A DNA stretch of 55,105 nucleotides from Actinomycetota bacterium (GTDB lineage Bacteria; Actinomycetota; Acidimicrobiia; Acidimicrobiales; Ilumatobacteraceae): NCBI GenBank assembly GCA_027592925.1, contig JAQCJO010000006.1, positions 1-55,105 of the forward strand. The letters run 5' to 3'. Below are positions 17,606-25,316 of the stretch, in pieces. A program made the translations under genes and the position numbers. Within the stretch, counting starts at the first letter, position 1. The number at the start of each line of letters is the position of its first letter. The notes under the pieces were generated by a model. It did no database searches, was not told the DNA's origin, and worked only from the letters and a program-made list of their open reading frames with translations.

Positions 17606-18729
17606 TGCGTCTCTACGACACCGCCAAACAATCGGTGGTTCCGTTTGAACCAGGGCCAACAGTATTGATGTACACGTGCGGAATCACTCCGTACGACGCA
17701 ACACATCTGGGTCATGCGTTTACGTTCATCAGTTACGACATCTTGATTCGACGGTTAATCGACCTTGGTCATGAAGTGAAGTGTGTACGTAACGTGACTG
17801 ATGTTGACGACCCGCTGCTTGCTAAGGCACGCGAATTGGGTGTGCACTATCTTGACCTAGCAGCAGGGGAAGAGGCCCGCTTCACCGGCGACATGGAAGC
17901 GCTCGGAGTCTTGCCGATGTATTCCACGCCGCGCGCGTCGTCAGCCATCTCCGACATTCGTGGATTCATCGGCATGGTGATTGACAAGGGCTTTGCGTAT
18001 CAGTCGGGTGGTTCCGTGTATTTCGATGTCACTCAGTCCAAAACTTTTGGAGAGATTTCGCATTATTCACAAGAAACGATGATCGAACTTGCTCGCGAAC
18101 GTGGAGGCAATGTGGAAGACCCACATAAGCGTCATCCACTCGACTTCGTTTTGTGGCATCCATCGGCAGTGGACGAACCATCCTGGGAAACCATGTGGGG
18201 ACCAGGCAGACCTGGCTGGCATATCGAATGCTCAGCACTTGCATTGCGCGAGTTGGGAACAACGATCGACTTGCATGGTGGCGGCAGTGATTTAATTTTT
18301 CCTCATCACGAATGCGAGCGCGCCCAGTCGGAAGCGGCGACGGGCGAACAGTTCGTGAAGCACTGGATGCATGTTGCGATGGTGTCGATGGATGGTCACA
18401 AGATGTCGAAGAGTCGTGGAAACTTGGTGTTCGTCGACAAGTTGCGAACGCGTTTTGATCCACTGGTAATCCGACTCGGATTGATTGAGCACCATTACCG
18501 ATTTGAGTGGGAATGGGATGAAGAGATGTTTGCTCGCAATATTGACAGGCTCGCAAACTGGGGTACAGGAACAACGAACGATGACGACAAATTACTCAAT
18601 TCGGTTCGTGACGCTCTTGATGACGATCTCGATACACCGCGTGCAATTGCGCTCATCGACAAGGCTGCAGCAAACGGAGTCGACGTGACAGTCGCTGCCC
18701 GTCTTTTGGGAATTGAGATCAAGCGCTAA
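17605..18729 (+). CDS. mshC: Cysteine:GlcN-Ins ligase (mycothiol synthesis)
   Basis: ATP-dependent ligation of cysteine to glucosaminyl-inositol, third step of mycothiol synthesis. 374 residues of CysRS-like fold with MshC-specific wording: MYTCGITPYDATHLGHA (zinc C25; HLGH 34-37), WGPGRPGWHIECSALAL (C209), DLHGGGSDLIFPHHE (H234) and DGHKMSKSRGNLV (KMSKS 266-270). The anticodon-binding domain of true CysRS is shortened, and the CGITPYDATH signature differs from CysRS CGPTVYD. It is slightly shorter than mycobacterial MshC (about 410). Mycothiol would be the likely thiol partner for the arsenate reductase in this window. Confidence 0.9.
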   Translation: MRLYDTAKQSVVPFEPGPTVLMYTCGITPYDATHLGHAFTFISYDILIRRLIDLGHEVKCVRNVTDVDDPLLAKARELGVHYLDLAAGEEARFTGDMEALGVLPMYSTPRASSAISDIRGFIGMVIDKGFAYQSGGSVYFDVTQSKTFGEISHYSQETMIELARERGGNVEDPHKRHPLDFVLWHPSAVDEPSWETMWGPGRPGWHIECSALALRELGTTIDLHGGGSDLIFPHHECERAQSEAATGEQFVKHWMHVAMVSMDGHKMSKSRGNLVFVDKLRTRFDPLVIRLGLIEHHYRFEWEWDEEMFARNIDRLANWGTGTTNDDDKLLNSVRDALDDDLDTPRAIALIDKAAANGVDVTVAARLLGIEIKR

Positions 18730-18758
18730 TTGAGACGTTCTCGTGAGCCTTTCGAACC

Positions 18759-18764
18759 TAGACT
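18759..18764 (+). promoter_or_regulatory. -10 box of thrS
   Basis: TAGACT ten bases before the ATG at 18775, giving a leader of only a few bases. The same hexamer precedes lemA and alaS. Confidence 0.5.
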
Positions 18765-18774
18765 GACAAGCGAG

Positions 18775-20784
18775 ATGAGTGCAGTAGAAACATTCGAAGT
18801 CAGCCTTCCTGACGGCACTAAAAAATCGTTGCCGCTCGGGTCGACGGCGCTCAATCTCGCCCAGGGGATTGGATCCCGGTTGGCGAAAGCCGCGGTTGCT
18901 GCGGTCGTTGATGGCGTAGAAACAGACCTCACCTGTACGTTGGGTGCCGGAGCGAAGGTTTCGATTATTACCGCAGAGAGCGAAGCAGGACGACATGTTT
19001 TGCGGCACTCAACGGCACACGTGATGGCCCAAGCAGTAGTGCAGTTGTTTGCTGGCGCCAAATTCACAATTGGTCCTGCAATAGAAGATGGCTTCTACTA
19101 CGACTTTGAATTGCCGGGTGGCAAAACTTTCAGTGACACTGATCTTGCCGCGATCACCGAAAGAATGCGCGAAATCATCAAAGCAGACCAGTCATTTACT
19201 CGAGATGAAATGTCGGTCAAGGCTGCTCTCGAATTGTTTGCCGATCAGCCATACAAATGTGAAATTATTACACGCGTTACCAGCGGTTCTGCCGATGGCA
19301 CTGATGCATCCGAGGTGCAGGGTGGTGACGTTGTAAGTGTGTATCGCAATACCGATTTGTTCGTTGACTTGTGTCGGGGTCCTCACGTGCCAACAACCGG
19401 CAAACTCGGACACTTTGCATTGATGAAAGTTGCTGGTGCATATTGGCGGGGCAATGAGAAGGGTCCGATGTTGCAGCGGATTTATGGAACGGCATGGGAG
19501 TCGAAGGCTGCGCTCGATGAACACATCACTCGTTTGGCAGAAGCGGAAAAGCGCGATCACCGGCGACTTGCTGTCGAAATGGATTTGCTCTCGTTTCCAT
19601 CCGAACTCGGCGGCGGACTTGCCGTGTGGCATCCAAAGGGTGGAATTGTTCGCAAGTTGATGGAGGACTACAGCCGTCACCGACATCAAAATGGTGGTTA
19701 CCAGTTCGTCTTTACGCCACATCTTGCTAATGCAGATTTGTTTGAAACTTCTGGCCACTTGCACTTCTATAAAGATGGCATGTATCCACCAATGGAGATG
19801 GACAACGGCACGTATTACCCAAAGCCGATGAACTGCCCAATGCATTGCTTGATCTATCGCGACAGACAGCGCAGTTACCGCGAATTGCCATTGCGTTTAT
19901 TTGAGCTTGGCACTGTGTATCGATACGAGCGAGCCGGAACATTGCATGGCTTGTTACGAATTCGCGGTTTCACACAAGATGACAGCCATATTTTTTGCAC
20001 AGAAGACCAGATGGCCGACGAGATCACTTCGTTGCTCGATTTCGTTATCTCGGTATTGCGCAAGTTTGGTTTTGAAGATTTTGAATTCAAACTCTCGACA
20101 CGTGACCCAGAAAAATCGGTTGGCAGCGACGAGATTTGGGAAAAGGCAACTGCGGCATTGCGTGAAGCCCTGCATCGACATGGTGTTGACTATTCGGTTA
20201 ATGAAGGTGATGCTGCGTTCTACGGCCCCAAAATTGATATCGATGTGCGCGATGCAATCGGCAGGAAATGGCAGTTGAGCACAATTCAATGTGATTTCAA
20301 TCTTCCAGAGCGATTCAAGTTGGAGTACATCGGATCCGACAACGGTCGACATCAGCCGATCATGTTGCACCGAGCGTTGTTCGGCTCAGTCGAACGATTC
20401 TTTGGTGTGCTTCTCGAGCACTACGGTGGCGCATTTCCCACCTGGCTTGCACCTGTACAGGTGCGAGTACTTCCAGTGACGAGTGGTCACGAGCCGTACG
20501 CAACAAAACTTGTTGCGCAACTTCTGCGAGCCGGCTTCCGTGTTGATACAAGCGTTGCCGATGAGCAGCTGGGCAAACGAATTCGATCTGCAAAGTTGGA
20601 GCGTATTCCATACGTGCTAGTGGTGGGCGACGACGATGTGGCAAACGAAACAGTTGGAGTGAATCCTCGCGGCGGTGAAGTGATACGCGATGTCAAGTTC
20701 GCAGACTTTGCGAAGCAGTTGCAAGACGAAACTGTCGATCTCACTACTGATGCAACTACCGACGTCTCTGGAATGGCGTTGTAG
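18775..20784 (+). CDS. thrS: Threonyl-tRNA synthetase
   Basis: Charges tRNA-Thr. 669 residues from ATG 18775: N-terminal TGS domain, editing domain with HSTAHVMAQAV, then the class II core (motif 2 around YRYERAGTLHGLLRIRGFTQDD, motif 3 near PIMLHRALFGSVERF) and an anticodon-binding domain. The longer in-frame start at 18730 only adds residues ahead of the TGS domain. TAGACT at 18759-18764 points to the later start. It heads the HIT - membrane protein - pgsA - patA run, as in mycobacteria. Confidence 0.97.
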   Translation: MSAVETFEVSLPDGTKKSLPLGSTALNLAQGIGSRLAKAAVAAVVDGVETDLTCTLGAGAKVSIITAESEAGRHVLRHSTAHVMAQAVVQLFAGAKFTIGPAIEDGFYYDFELPGGKTFSDTDLAAITERMREIIKADQSFTRDEMSVKAALELFADQPYKCEIITRVTSGSADGTDASEVQGGDVVSVYRNTDLFVDLCRGPHVPTTGKLGHFALMKVAGAYWRGNEKGPMLQRIYGTAWESKAALDEHITRLAEAEKRDHRRLAVEMDLLSFPSELGGGLAVWHPKGGIVRKLMEDYSRHRHQNGGYQFVFTPHLANADLFETSGHLHFYKDGMYPPMEMDNGTYYPKPMNCPMHCLIYRDRQRSYRELPLRLFELGTVYRYERAGTLHGLLRIRGFTQDDSHIFCTEDQMADEITSLLDFVISVLRKFGFEDFEFKLSTRDPEKSVGSDEIWEKATAALREALHRHGVDYSVNEGDAAFYGPKIDIDVRDAIGRKWQLSTIQCDFNLPERFKLEYIGSDNGRHQPIMLHRALFGSVERFFGVLLEHYGGAFPTWLAPVQVRVLPVTSGHEPYATKLVAQLLRAGFRVDTSVADEQLGKRIRSAKLERIPYVLVVGDDDVANETVGVNPRGGEVIRDVKFADFAKQLQDETVDLTTDATTDVSGMAL

Positions 20785-20789
20785 TCGAT

Positions 20790-21320
20790 ATGCGCCTGGA
20801 GCGACTATGGAACGGTTGGCGTGCGCAATACGTGCAGGGCGACACAAAGAAAAGCGACTCGGGCAAGTCGGTGTTCAGAGAAATTCTTGAGTCAGATATG
20901 AACGACGAAGACTCGCATATAGTCCATCGCGGCGTTCATTCGTTTGTGATTCTCAATGCGTTTCCATATTCTCCCGGTCATTTGTTGGTTTTGCCATATC
21001 GCGAAGTACCCGAACTTGAAAACCTCACGGTGGAAGAGCACGACGAGATTTGGTCGGCAGTCACGTTTGGTGTACGAGTGTTGAAATCTGAATACAATCC
21101 GCAAGGCATCAACGTCGGCATCAATTTGGGTGCTTCGGCTGGTGGAAGTATTGCTCAGCACCTCCATGTGCACATCGTTCCTCGGTGGGGTGGCGACACC
21201 AATTTCATGGTTGCTATTGCCAACACCAAAATTCTGCCTGAAGCCTTGGATGTCACGGCTGCGCGTGTGAGAACTGCGTGGAAAGTACTCGAATCGCAAA
21301 ACAAGGAAGCAGGGAAGTAA
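20790..21320 (+). CDS. HIT-family Ap4A phosphorylase-like protein
   Basis: 176 residues with the histidine triad QHLHVHIVPRWGGD and the preceding GINLGASAGGS loop, close to the mycobacterial Rv2613c type, which phosphorolyses diadenosine tetraphosphate. The N-terminal RLERLWNGWRAQYV also matches that group. Five bases after thrS and immediately before the envelope lipid genes, as in mycobacteria, so the start at 20790 is well supported. Confidence 0.92.
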   Translation: MRLERLWNGWRAQYVQGDTKKSDSGKSVFREILESDMNDEDSHIVHRGVHSFVILNAFPYSPGHLLVLPYREVPELENLTVEEHDEIWSAVTFGVRVLKSEYNPQGINVGINLGASAGGSIAQHLHVHIVPRWGGDTNFMVAIANTKILPEALDVTAARVRTAWKVLESQNKEAGK

Positions 21321-21323
21321 CCA

Positions 21324-21818
21324 ATGTCAAGCAACGAAATACGCGACGCACTGCCGGACGATCTAGATATTTCTGCATTTGTCGGGCCGTACCAATTTCC
21401 TGATAACCATCGGCGTCGGATTCCTGGATTCATTTATCTTGGTGTTGCAGTTGCATGCTTTGGGTTGTGGCTCGCAGCGCAATCGGCAAATTCGTCACTC
21501 GGGCAAAGTGGTCTTGTGAATGATGGAATGCTCATCGTTGCGATTGTCCTCAGCGTGTTCGGATTATTCGTATTGAGTTCATCTTGGAAAATGACAGTTG
21601 ACGAAAAGACTGCACTCGTGTTTGCGAGTCGCGCGGTTGGCTTTGCAGTAGGGCATTCTTCTGCTCAACAGGTATGGCGTGGATTTCGTAGTCGACCCAC
21701 TTGGCGCGTGTTTTGTTACAGCGCTGAAGAACCCCCAGTACAACGGGGTTTGGTCTTGGTGGATGCAATAGATGCTTCAATTGTCGAATGTTTAGTTGAA
21801 GCCAACCCAGACAAGTAG
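21324..21818 (+). CDS. Small two-helix membrane protein, unknown function
   Basis: 164 residues. A polar N-terminus (about 1-33) is followed by two hydrophobic segments near 35-52 and 68-88, then a soluble C-terminal half with TWRVFCYSAEEPPVQRGLVLVDA. No family recognised. It starts 3 bases after the HIT gene with a purine-rich GCAGGGAAG ahead, and ends 10 bases before pgsA. Co-transcription with pgsA and patA suggests an envelope role, which is inference. I do not recall a gene in this position in the mycobacterial cluster. Confidence 0.8.
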   Translation: MSSNEIRDALPDDLDISAFVGPYQFPDNHRRRIPGFIYLGVAVACFGLWLAAQSANSSLGQSGLVNDGMLIVAIVLSVFGLFVLSSSWKMTVDEKTALVFASRAVGFAVGHSSAQQVWRGFRSRPTWRVFCYSAEEPPVQRGLVLVDAIDASIVECLVEANPDK

Positions 21819-21828
21819 GCTTTCGCAC

Positions 21829-22518
21829 ATGTTTGATGGTCGGTTTCGCGCAGAGATCGAGCGCGTTGTGCGCCCTGTTGGCAAGTTGCTGCTGCGCACA
21901 GGTTTGTCGCCTGATCACGTCACCATCTTGGGTCTGCTCATTGCAATTGGCGCATCGGTTGCTATTGGTCTTGGATCATTGCCTCTCGGTCTCGCCCTTG
22001 TCATCTTGTCGGCGCTTCCCGACATGTTTGATGGTGCGCTCGCCAAGGCATCAAATTCGGCAAGTCAACGTGGTGCGTTTTTTGACTCAGTCATTGACCG
22101 AGTAAGCGACTCGTTTTTGCTCGGTGGTGTGGCGTGGTATTTGGCCGATACCCGCGGGGCCACAGCCGCTGTCTTGCCGTTTGCGGTGATGGCGGTTTCA
22201 TCACTGATTTCGTATCAACGAGCCAAAGCCGAATCGCTTGGTCTTCATGCCAAGGGTGGTTTGATGGAACGAGCAGAGCGCATCATTGTTTTGTGCTTCG
22301 GATTGTTATTTGGTTCGTTGCTGTGGTGGGTGATGTGGGCGATGCTCATACTGACCACGATGACCGCGGTGCAACGTTTTGCAAAGGTTTGGAAACAGGC
22401 TGCAGTTGCTCCTGTTACTGCACAAAAACAAGAAGTGCGTCGATCACGCCGTGCCTCACGTCGTGTGCGTCGTGATGATTATCGCGAACGTTTTGCGCGC
22501 CGCCGCCGATTGCAATAA
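21829..22518 (+). CDS. pgsA: Phosphatidylinositol phosphate synthase (CDP-alcohol transferase)
   Basis: Transfers inositol phosphate from L-myo-inositol-1-phosphate to CDP-diacylglycerol, making the PI precursor of mannosylated envelope lipids. 229 residues from ATG 21829 with about six membrane segments. The CDP-alcohol motif is DMFDGALAKASNSASQRG followed by FFDSVIDR; all four Asp and the Gly are present, but the usual Arg of AR is Lys here. The C-terminal 45 residues are extremely Arg-rich (RRSRRASRRVRR). PI rather than glycerophosphate specificity is inferred from the pgsA-patA-pimA context. Confidence 0.88.
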   Translation: MFDGRFRAEIERVVRPVGKLLLRTGLSPDHVTILGLLIAIGASVAIGLGSLPLGLALVILSALPDMFDGALAKASNSASQRGAFFDSVIDRVSDSFLLGGVAWYLADTRGATAAVLPFAVMAVSSLISYQRAKAESLGLHAKGGLMERAERIIVLCFGLLFGSLLWWVMWAMLILTTMTAVQRFAKVWKQAAVAPVTAQKQEVRRSRRASRRVRRDDYRERFARRRRLQ

Positions 22519-22524
22519 TTTTAC

Positions 22525-23460
22525 ATGGCGAGTAGGAGCAATAACACGGCAGATCACATTGCTGTTGCTGGCTACAAGGTCGCATCGATGCTCGCTCGTG
22601 TCGCTCCTGCATCGGTACTCACTGGAGCATCTGCTGGCGTAGGGAGTTCTCTGGCAAGAGCAATGAAGCAAAACAGGGCGATGGTGATGCGACATTTACA
22701 ACGAGTTGATCCAAGCCTGACGGGTAAGCGATTGCACGTAGCAACGCAGCAGGCGTTTGTGAGTTACACGCGTTATTACTTAGAGACATTTCGTTTGCCA
22801 TCGCAATCCACGACTCAAATTGCTGCGGGGCATCAAGTCGAGGGGTTCGAGCACATCGAGCGTGCGGCTTCGCATGGCAAGGGCACAATTCTGGCGTTGC
22901 CACACATGGCTGGGTGGGAATGGTCGGGGCGTTGGTTGATTGATCAGGGATTCCAATTGACTGCAGTTGTGGAGCGCTTAGAAAATACCGAATTGTTCGA
23001 GTGGTTTGTAAATCTACGTTCGCGTTATGGGGTCAATGTGATTGCACTGACTGATGACGCGGGTGTGGCTGTTGGCAAAGCCTTGCGCGACAACCATGTC
23101 GTGTCGCTGCTGTGCGATCGCGATATTCCAAAAAATGGCAAGCGCACTGGGGTGCAGGTGCAATTTTTTGGTGAAACCACGACGGTGCCTGCTGGTCCTG
23201 CATTTTTTGCATTGCGCACGGGTGCATCACTCTTGCCAATGGCAACTTTTTTTACTCCCGGTGCCAATGGCCATAAAGCAGTGATCAGACCTGCGCTAGT
23301 GGTTGAGCGACAGGGTTCTTTGCGTGAAGATGTCGCACGCATTACTCAAGTGTTGACAACCGAGATTGAAAATCTCATTCGCCAAGCGCCAGAGCAGTGG
23401 CATTTGTTTCAGCCAAATTGGCCGAGTGATCCTGGTTATGAGGAAGCGACAGTCGCTTAG
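22525..23460 (+). CDS. PatA-like phosphatidylinositol mannoside acyltransferase
   Basis: Membrane-associated acyltransferase of the LpxL/HtrB superfamily, predicted to acylate mannose of phosphatidylinositol mannoside. 311 residues with the active-site H127-x4-E132 in PHMAGWEWSG. This is the H-x4-E variant used by mycobacterial PatA rather than the commoner H-x4-D. CDRDIPKNGKRTG and VPAGPAFFALRTGA are further family blocks. Six bases after pgsA. Its stop codon overlaps the stop of the convergent arsR by three bases, so the arsenic cluster begins exactly where this gene ends. Confidence 0.9.
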   Translation: MASRSNNTADHIAVAGYKVASMLARVAPASVLTGASAGVGSSLARAMKQNRAMVMRHLQRVDPSLTGKRLHVATQQAFVSYTRYYLETFRLPSQSTTQIAAGHQVEGFEHIERAASHGKGTILALPHMAGWEWSGRWLIDQGFQLTAVVERLENTELFEWFVNLRSRYGVNVIALTDDAGVAVGKALRDNHVVSLLCDRDIPKNGKRTGVQVQFFGETTTVPAGPAFFALRTGASLLPMATFFTPGANGHKAVIRPALVVERQGSLREDVARITQVLTTEIENLIRQAPEQWHLFQPNWPSDPGYEEATVA

Positions 23461-23795
23461 CCAAGCACGTCTTGTAATACTTGCAAGCGATCTCGGTTAA
23501 CTCGATACCAAATCCACGTGCCGCGCTTGGTGCCGGTGATCAGGCCCGCCTCGCGTAACACCTTCAAATGGTGACTTACGGTTGGCTGTGAGCGACCCGT
23601 CGGTTTAACCAACGAACACGCGCATGTTTCTGCATCGGCAGATGCGGCGATGAGGCTAAAAAGTTTGAGTCGCACAGGGTCTGCAAGTGCGGCGAAGCCC
23701 TTGGATAAATCGACAGCATCCCGCGTCTTGAGAAATGCCTCAGTGACAGGCGAGCAACAGTTTTCGGTGGTCTGTGTTATATTGATAACTATCAA
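23457..23795 (-). CDS. arsR: ArsR-family arsenic-sensing repressor
   Basis: 112-residue winged-helix metalloregulator (ADPVRLKLFSLIA, SQPTVSHHLKVLREAGLI, wing TKRGTWIWYRV). Candidate As(III) ligands are C13-C14 at the N-terminus and C58/C60. This pattern is like Corynebacterium ArsR (vicinal Cys near residue 15 plus Cys55) rather than the E. coli CVCDLC type. The only usable start is TTG 23795, inside the 34-bp palindrome. A TATTCT box (minus strand, 23804-23809) eight bases upstream suggests a leaderless message. Divergent from arsI and likely represses both directions. Confidence 0.9.
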   Translation of the reverse strand: MIVINITQTTENCCSPVTEAFLKTRDAVDLSKGFAALADPVRLKLFSLIAASADAETCACSLVKPTGRSQPTVSHHLKVLREAGLITGTKRGTWIWYRVNRDRLQVLQDVLG

Positions 23796-23805
23796 TATAA
23801 CACAG
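23772..23805. promoter_or_regulatory. 34-bp palindromic ArsR operator
   Basis: Perfect inverted repeat: 16-bp arm CTGTGTTATATTGATA at 23772-23787, centre AC, complementary arm at 23790-23805. ATCAATATAA-type palindromes are typical of ArsR/SmtB operators. It covers the arsR start codon, abuts the arsR -10 on its right edge, and contains a TATATT (23778-23783) that could be the arsI -10. One bound repressor could therefore silence both genes. Confidence 0.85.
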
Positions 23806-23808
23806 AAT

Positions 23809-23814
23809 AAGGAG
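23809..23814 (+). promoter_or_regulatory. Ribosome binding site of arsI
   Basis: AAGGAG six bases before GTG 23821. It is one of the few consensus Shine-Dalgarno sites here and decides the start against the longer open frame that begins at 23650. Confidence 0.8.
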
Positions 23815-23820
23815 ATCGTT

Positions 23821-24234
23821 GTGTCACGAGTTCAACTAGCACTCAATGTTTCAAACCTGGCTGAAGCAATTGAATTTTATTCAAAGATGTTCAACGCAAC
23901 TCCTGCCAAGGTTCGCGAGGGCTACGCCAACTTTGCCATCGCTGACCCACCGCTCAAATTGGTATTGATCGAAACACCCCGAGATGTCATGGCCGAGTAC
24001 CAGCATCTCAACCATCTCGGCGTAGAACTTGAGACGACTGCTCAAGTTGAGAGTTCGATTGAAAGATTTGAACAACTAGGCCTTGTTGATTCTGTTGAAA
24101 AAGACACAACGTGCTGTTATGCGGTGCAAGACAAAGTGTGGATGCAAAGTCCTGATGGGGCTCCCTGGGAGTACTACACAGTGTTGTCAGATGCGCCAAC
24201 TTTCCACGCGACTATCGACCAGAAGTGCTGTTAG
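23821..24234 (+). CDS. arsI: ArsI/CadI-type C-As lyase (glyoxalase fold dioxygenase)
   Basis: 137 residues of the vicinal oxygen chelate fold. ArsI cleaves the carbon-arsenic bond of trivalent organoarsenicals; CadI is the cadmium-induced mycobacterial relative. Family blocks: SRVQLALNV, GYANFAIADPPLKLVLIE, NHLGVELE, TTCCYAVQDKVWM. The presumed Fe(II) ligands Q5, H65 and E117 and the arsenic-binding pair C98-C99 are all present at the positions expected for ArsI. It also ends in a vicinal pair C136-C137. GTG 23821 follows a good SD. First gene of the rightward arsenic operon; its stop overlaps the aquaporin start as TAGTG. Confidence 0.88.
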   Translation: MSRVQLALNVSNLAEAIEFYSKMFNATPAKVREGYANFAIADPPLKLVLIETPRDVMAEYQHLNHLGVELETTAQVESSIERFEQLGLVDSVEKDTTCCYAVQDKVWMQSPDGAPWEYYTVLSDAPTFHATIDQKCC

Positions 24235-24914
24235 TGACAACTGATTCAAAAATCTCAATGCCGCGCCGGCTAGCGGCTGAAGCAATTGGGACAGGGCTGC
24301 TGATTGTTGCGGTCATTGGTTCGGGAATTATGGGCGAGAGACTCACCGACATTGTGGCGCTGCAATTGCTGTGTAACGCTGTCGCTACCGGTGGGGCATT
24401 GGTCGCACTGATTTTGATCTTCGCACCTGTGTCAGGGGCATCCTTCAATCCAGTTGTGGGCATTGTTGGAGTATTTACTGGAGAGGCGACAGTTCGAGAC
24501 ACAGCGATTTATGCAGTCGCACAAACAGTTGGTGGATGTTTGGGTGCTGTCACAGCAAACCTGATGTTTGATTTGGATGCCATTAATATTTCGCAAAAAG
24601 TTCGCTCTGGTTCAGGGGTTCTGTTCTCTGAAGTTGTTGCAACAGTTGGTCTACTACTGGTGATCTACGGGACTATTCGTGCACAGCGTGCAAATTTGGT
24701 GCCGTTCACTGTTGCGGCATGGATTACTGGAGCATATTTTTTCACTTCGTCAACTTCGTTGGCAAACCCAGCAGTCAGCGTTGCTCGAAGTCTGAGCAAC
24801 ACGTTTGCCGGAATTGCTCCAGAGTCAGTGACGATGTTTGTACTGATGCAACTTATTGGCGCCATGCTGGCAGTGGTGATCATCAAGTTTGTTTTTGGTA
24901 AACCGCGTTCATGA
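24234..24914 (+). CDS. MIP/aquaporin-family channel, probable As(III) exit (AqpS-like)
   Basis: 226 residues with six membrane helices and two half-helix motifs: SFNPVVGIV (NPV instead of NPA) and ANPAVSVARSLS (NPA). Aquaglyceroporins pass uncharged As(OH)3. In Sinorhizobium meliloti the ars-operon channel AqpS replaces the ArsB pump, and this gene sits in the same role between arsI and arsC, with no arsB or acr3 in the cluster. Start taken as GTG 24234, overlapping the arsI stop; GTG 24225 or ATG 24258 are alternatives. Overlaps arsC by ATGA. Confidence 0.85.
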   Translation: MTTDSKISMPRRLAAEAIGTGLLIVAVIGSGIMGERLTDIVALQLLCNAVATGGALVALILIFAPVSGASFNPVVGIVGVFTGEATVRDTAIYAVAQTVGGCLGAVTANLMFDLDAINISQKVRSGSGVLFSEVVATVGLLLVIYGTIRAQRANLVPFTVAAWITGAYFFTSSTSLANPAVSVARSLSNTFAGIAPESVTMFVLMQLIGAMLAVVIIKFVFGKPRS

Positions 24915-25300
24915 AGGGTGTCTTGTTTTTATGCATCCACAACTCTGGTCGATCGCAAATGGCGGCTGGGTTTATGCGCCATCTCGGTGCAGGTCGGGTC
25001 ACCGTCTTTTCGGCTGGTTCCGAGCCCGCGAACGCAATTAATCCCTCTGCCGTTGCGGTGATGCAGGAAGTCGGAATCGACATTGCATCTGCTCAACCGC
25101 AATTGTGGACGATGGAGATGTTGGATGCTGTCGATGTCGTTGTGACGATGGGTTGCGGTGATGCGTGCCCGTTTTTGCCCGGTAAGAAGTATGTGGACTG
25201 GCCGCTCGAGGATCCTGCGGGTCAAGGCGTGGTCAACGTGCGTCCGATCCGCGACGAAATTCAACGACTCGTTGAGGACTTACTCGCGCAAATTGCGTAA
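24911..25300 (+). CDS. arsC: Arsenate reductase, low-molecular-weight phosphatase fold
   Basis: Reduces As(V) to As(III). 129 residues with P-loop C8-IHNSG-R14, further cysteines C82 and C86 (MGCGDACPF) and the general-acid Asp in DWPLEDPAG. The fold is that of LMW tyrosine phosphatases. The electron donor could be thioredoxin through a Cys relay, or mycothiol/mycoredoxin as in Corynebacterium; the mshC gene in this window makes the latter possible. The ATG overlaps the aquaporin stop. It converges on the LLM gene with 16 bases between. Confidence 0.92.
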   Translation: MKGVLFLCIHNSGRSQMAAGFMRHLGAGRVTVFSAGSEPANAINPSAVAVMQEVGIDIASAQPQLWTMEMLDAVDVVVTMGCGDACPFLPGKKYVDWPLEDPAGQGVVNVRPIRDEIQRLVEDLLAQIA

Positions 25301-25316
25301 CTATGTCTTACTTACA

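Noticed and set aside
17605-18729. Annotation as cysteinyl-tRNA synthetase
   Set aside because: CGITPYDATHLGHA, GPGRPGWHIEC and the short C-terminus fit MshC better than CysS.
23650-23820. N-terminal extension of ArsI
   Set aside because: The extension runs antisense through arsR and the operator; AAGGAG plus GTG 23821 and family length fix the start.
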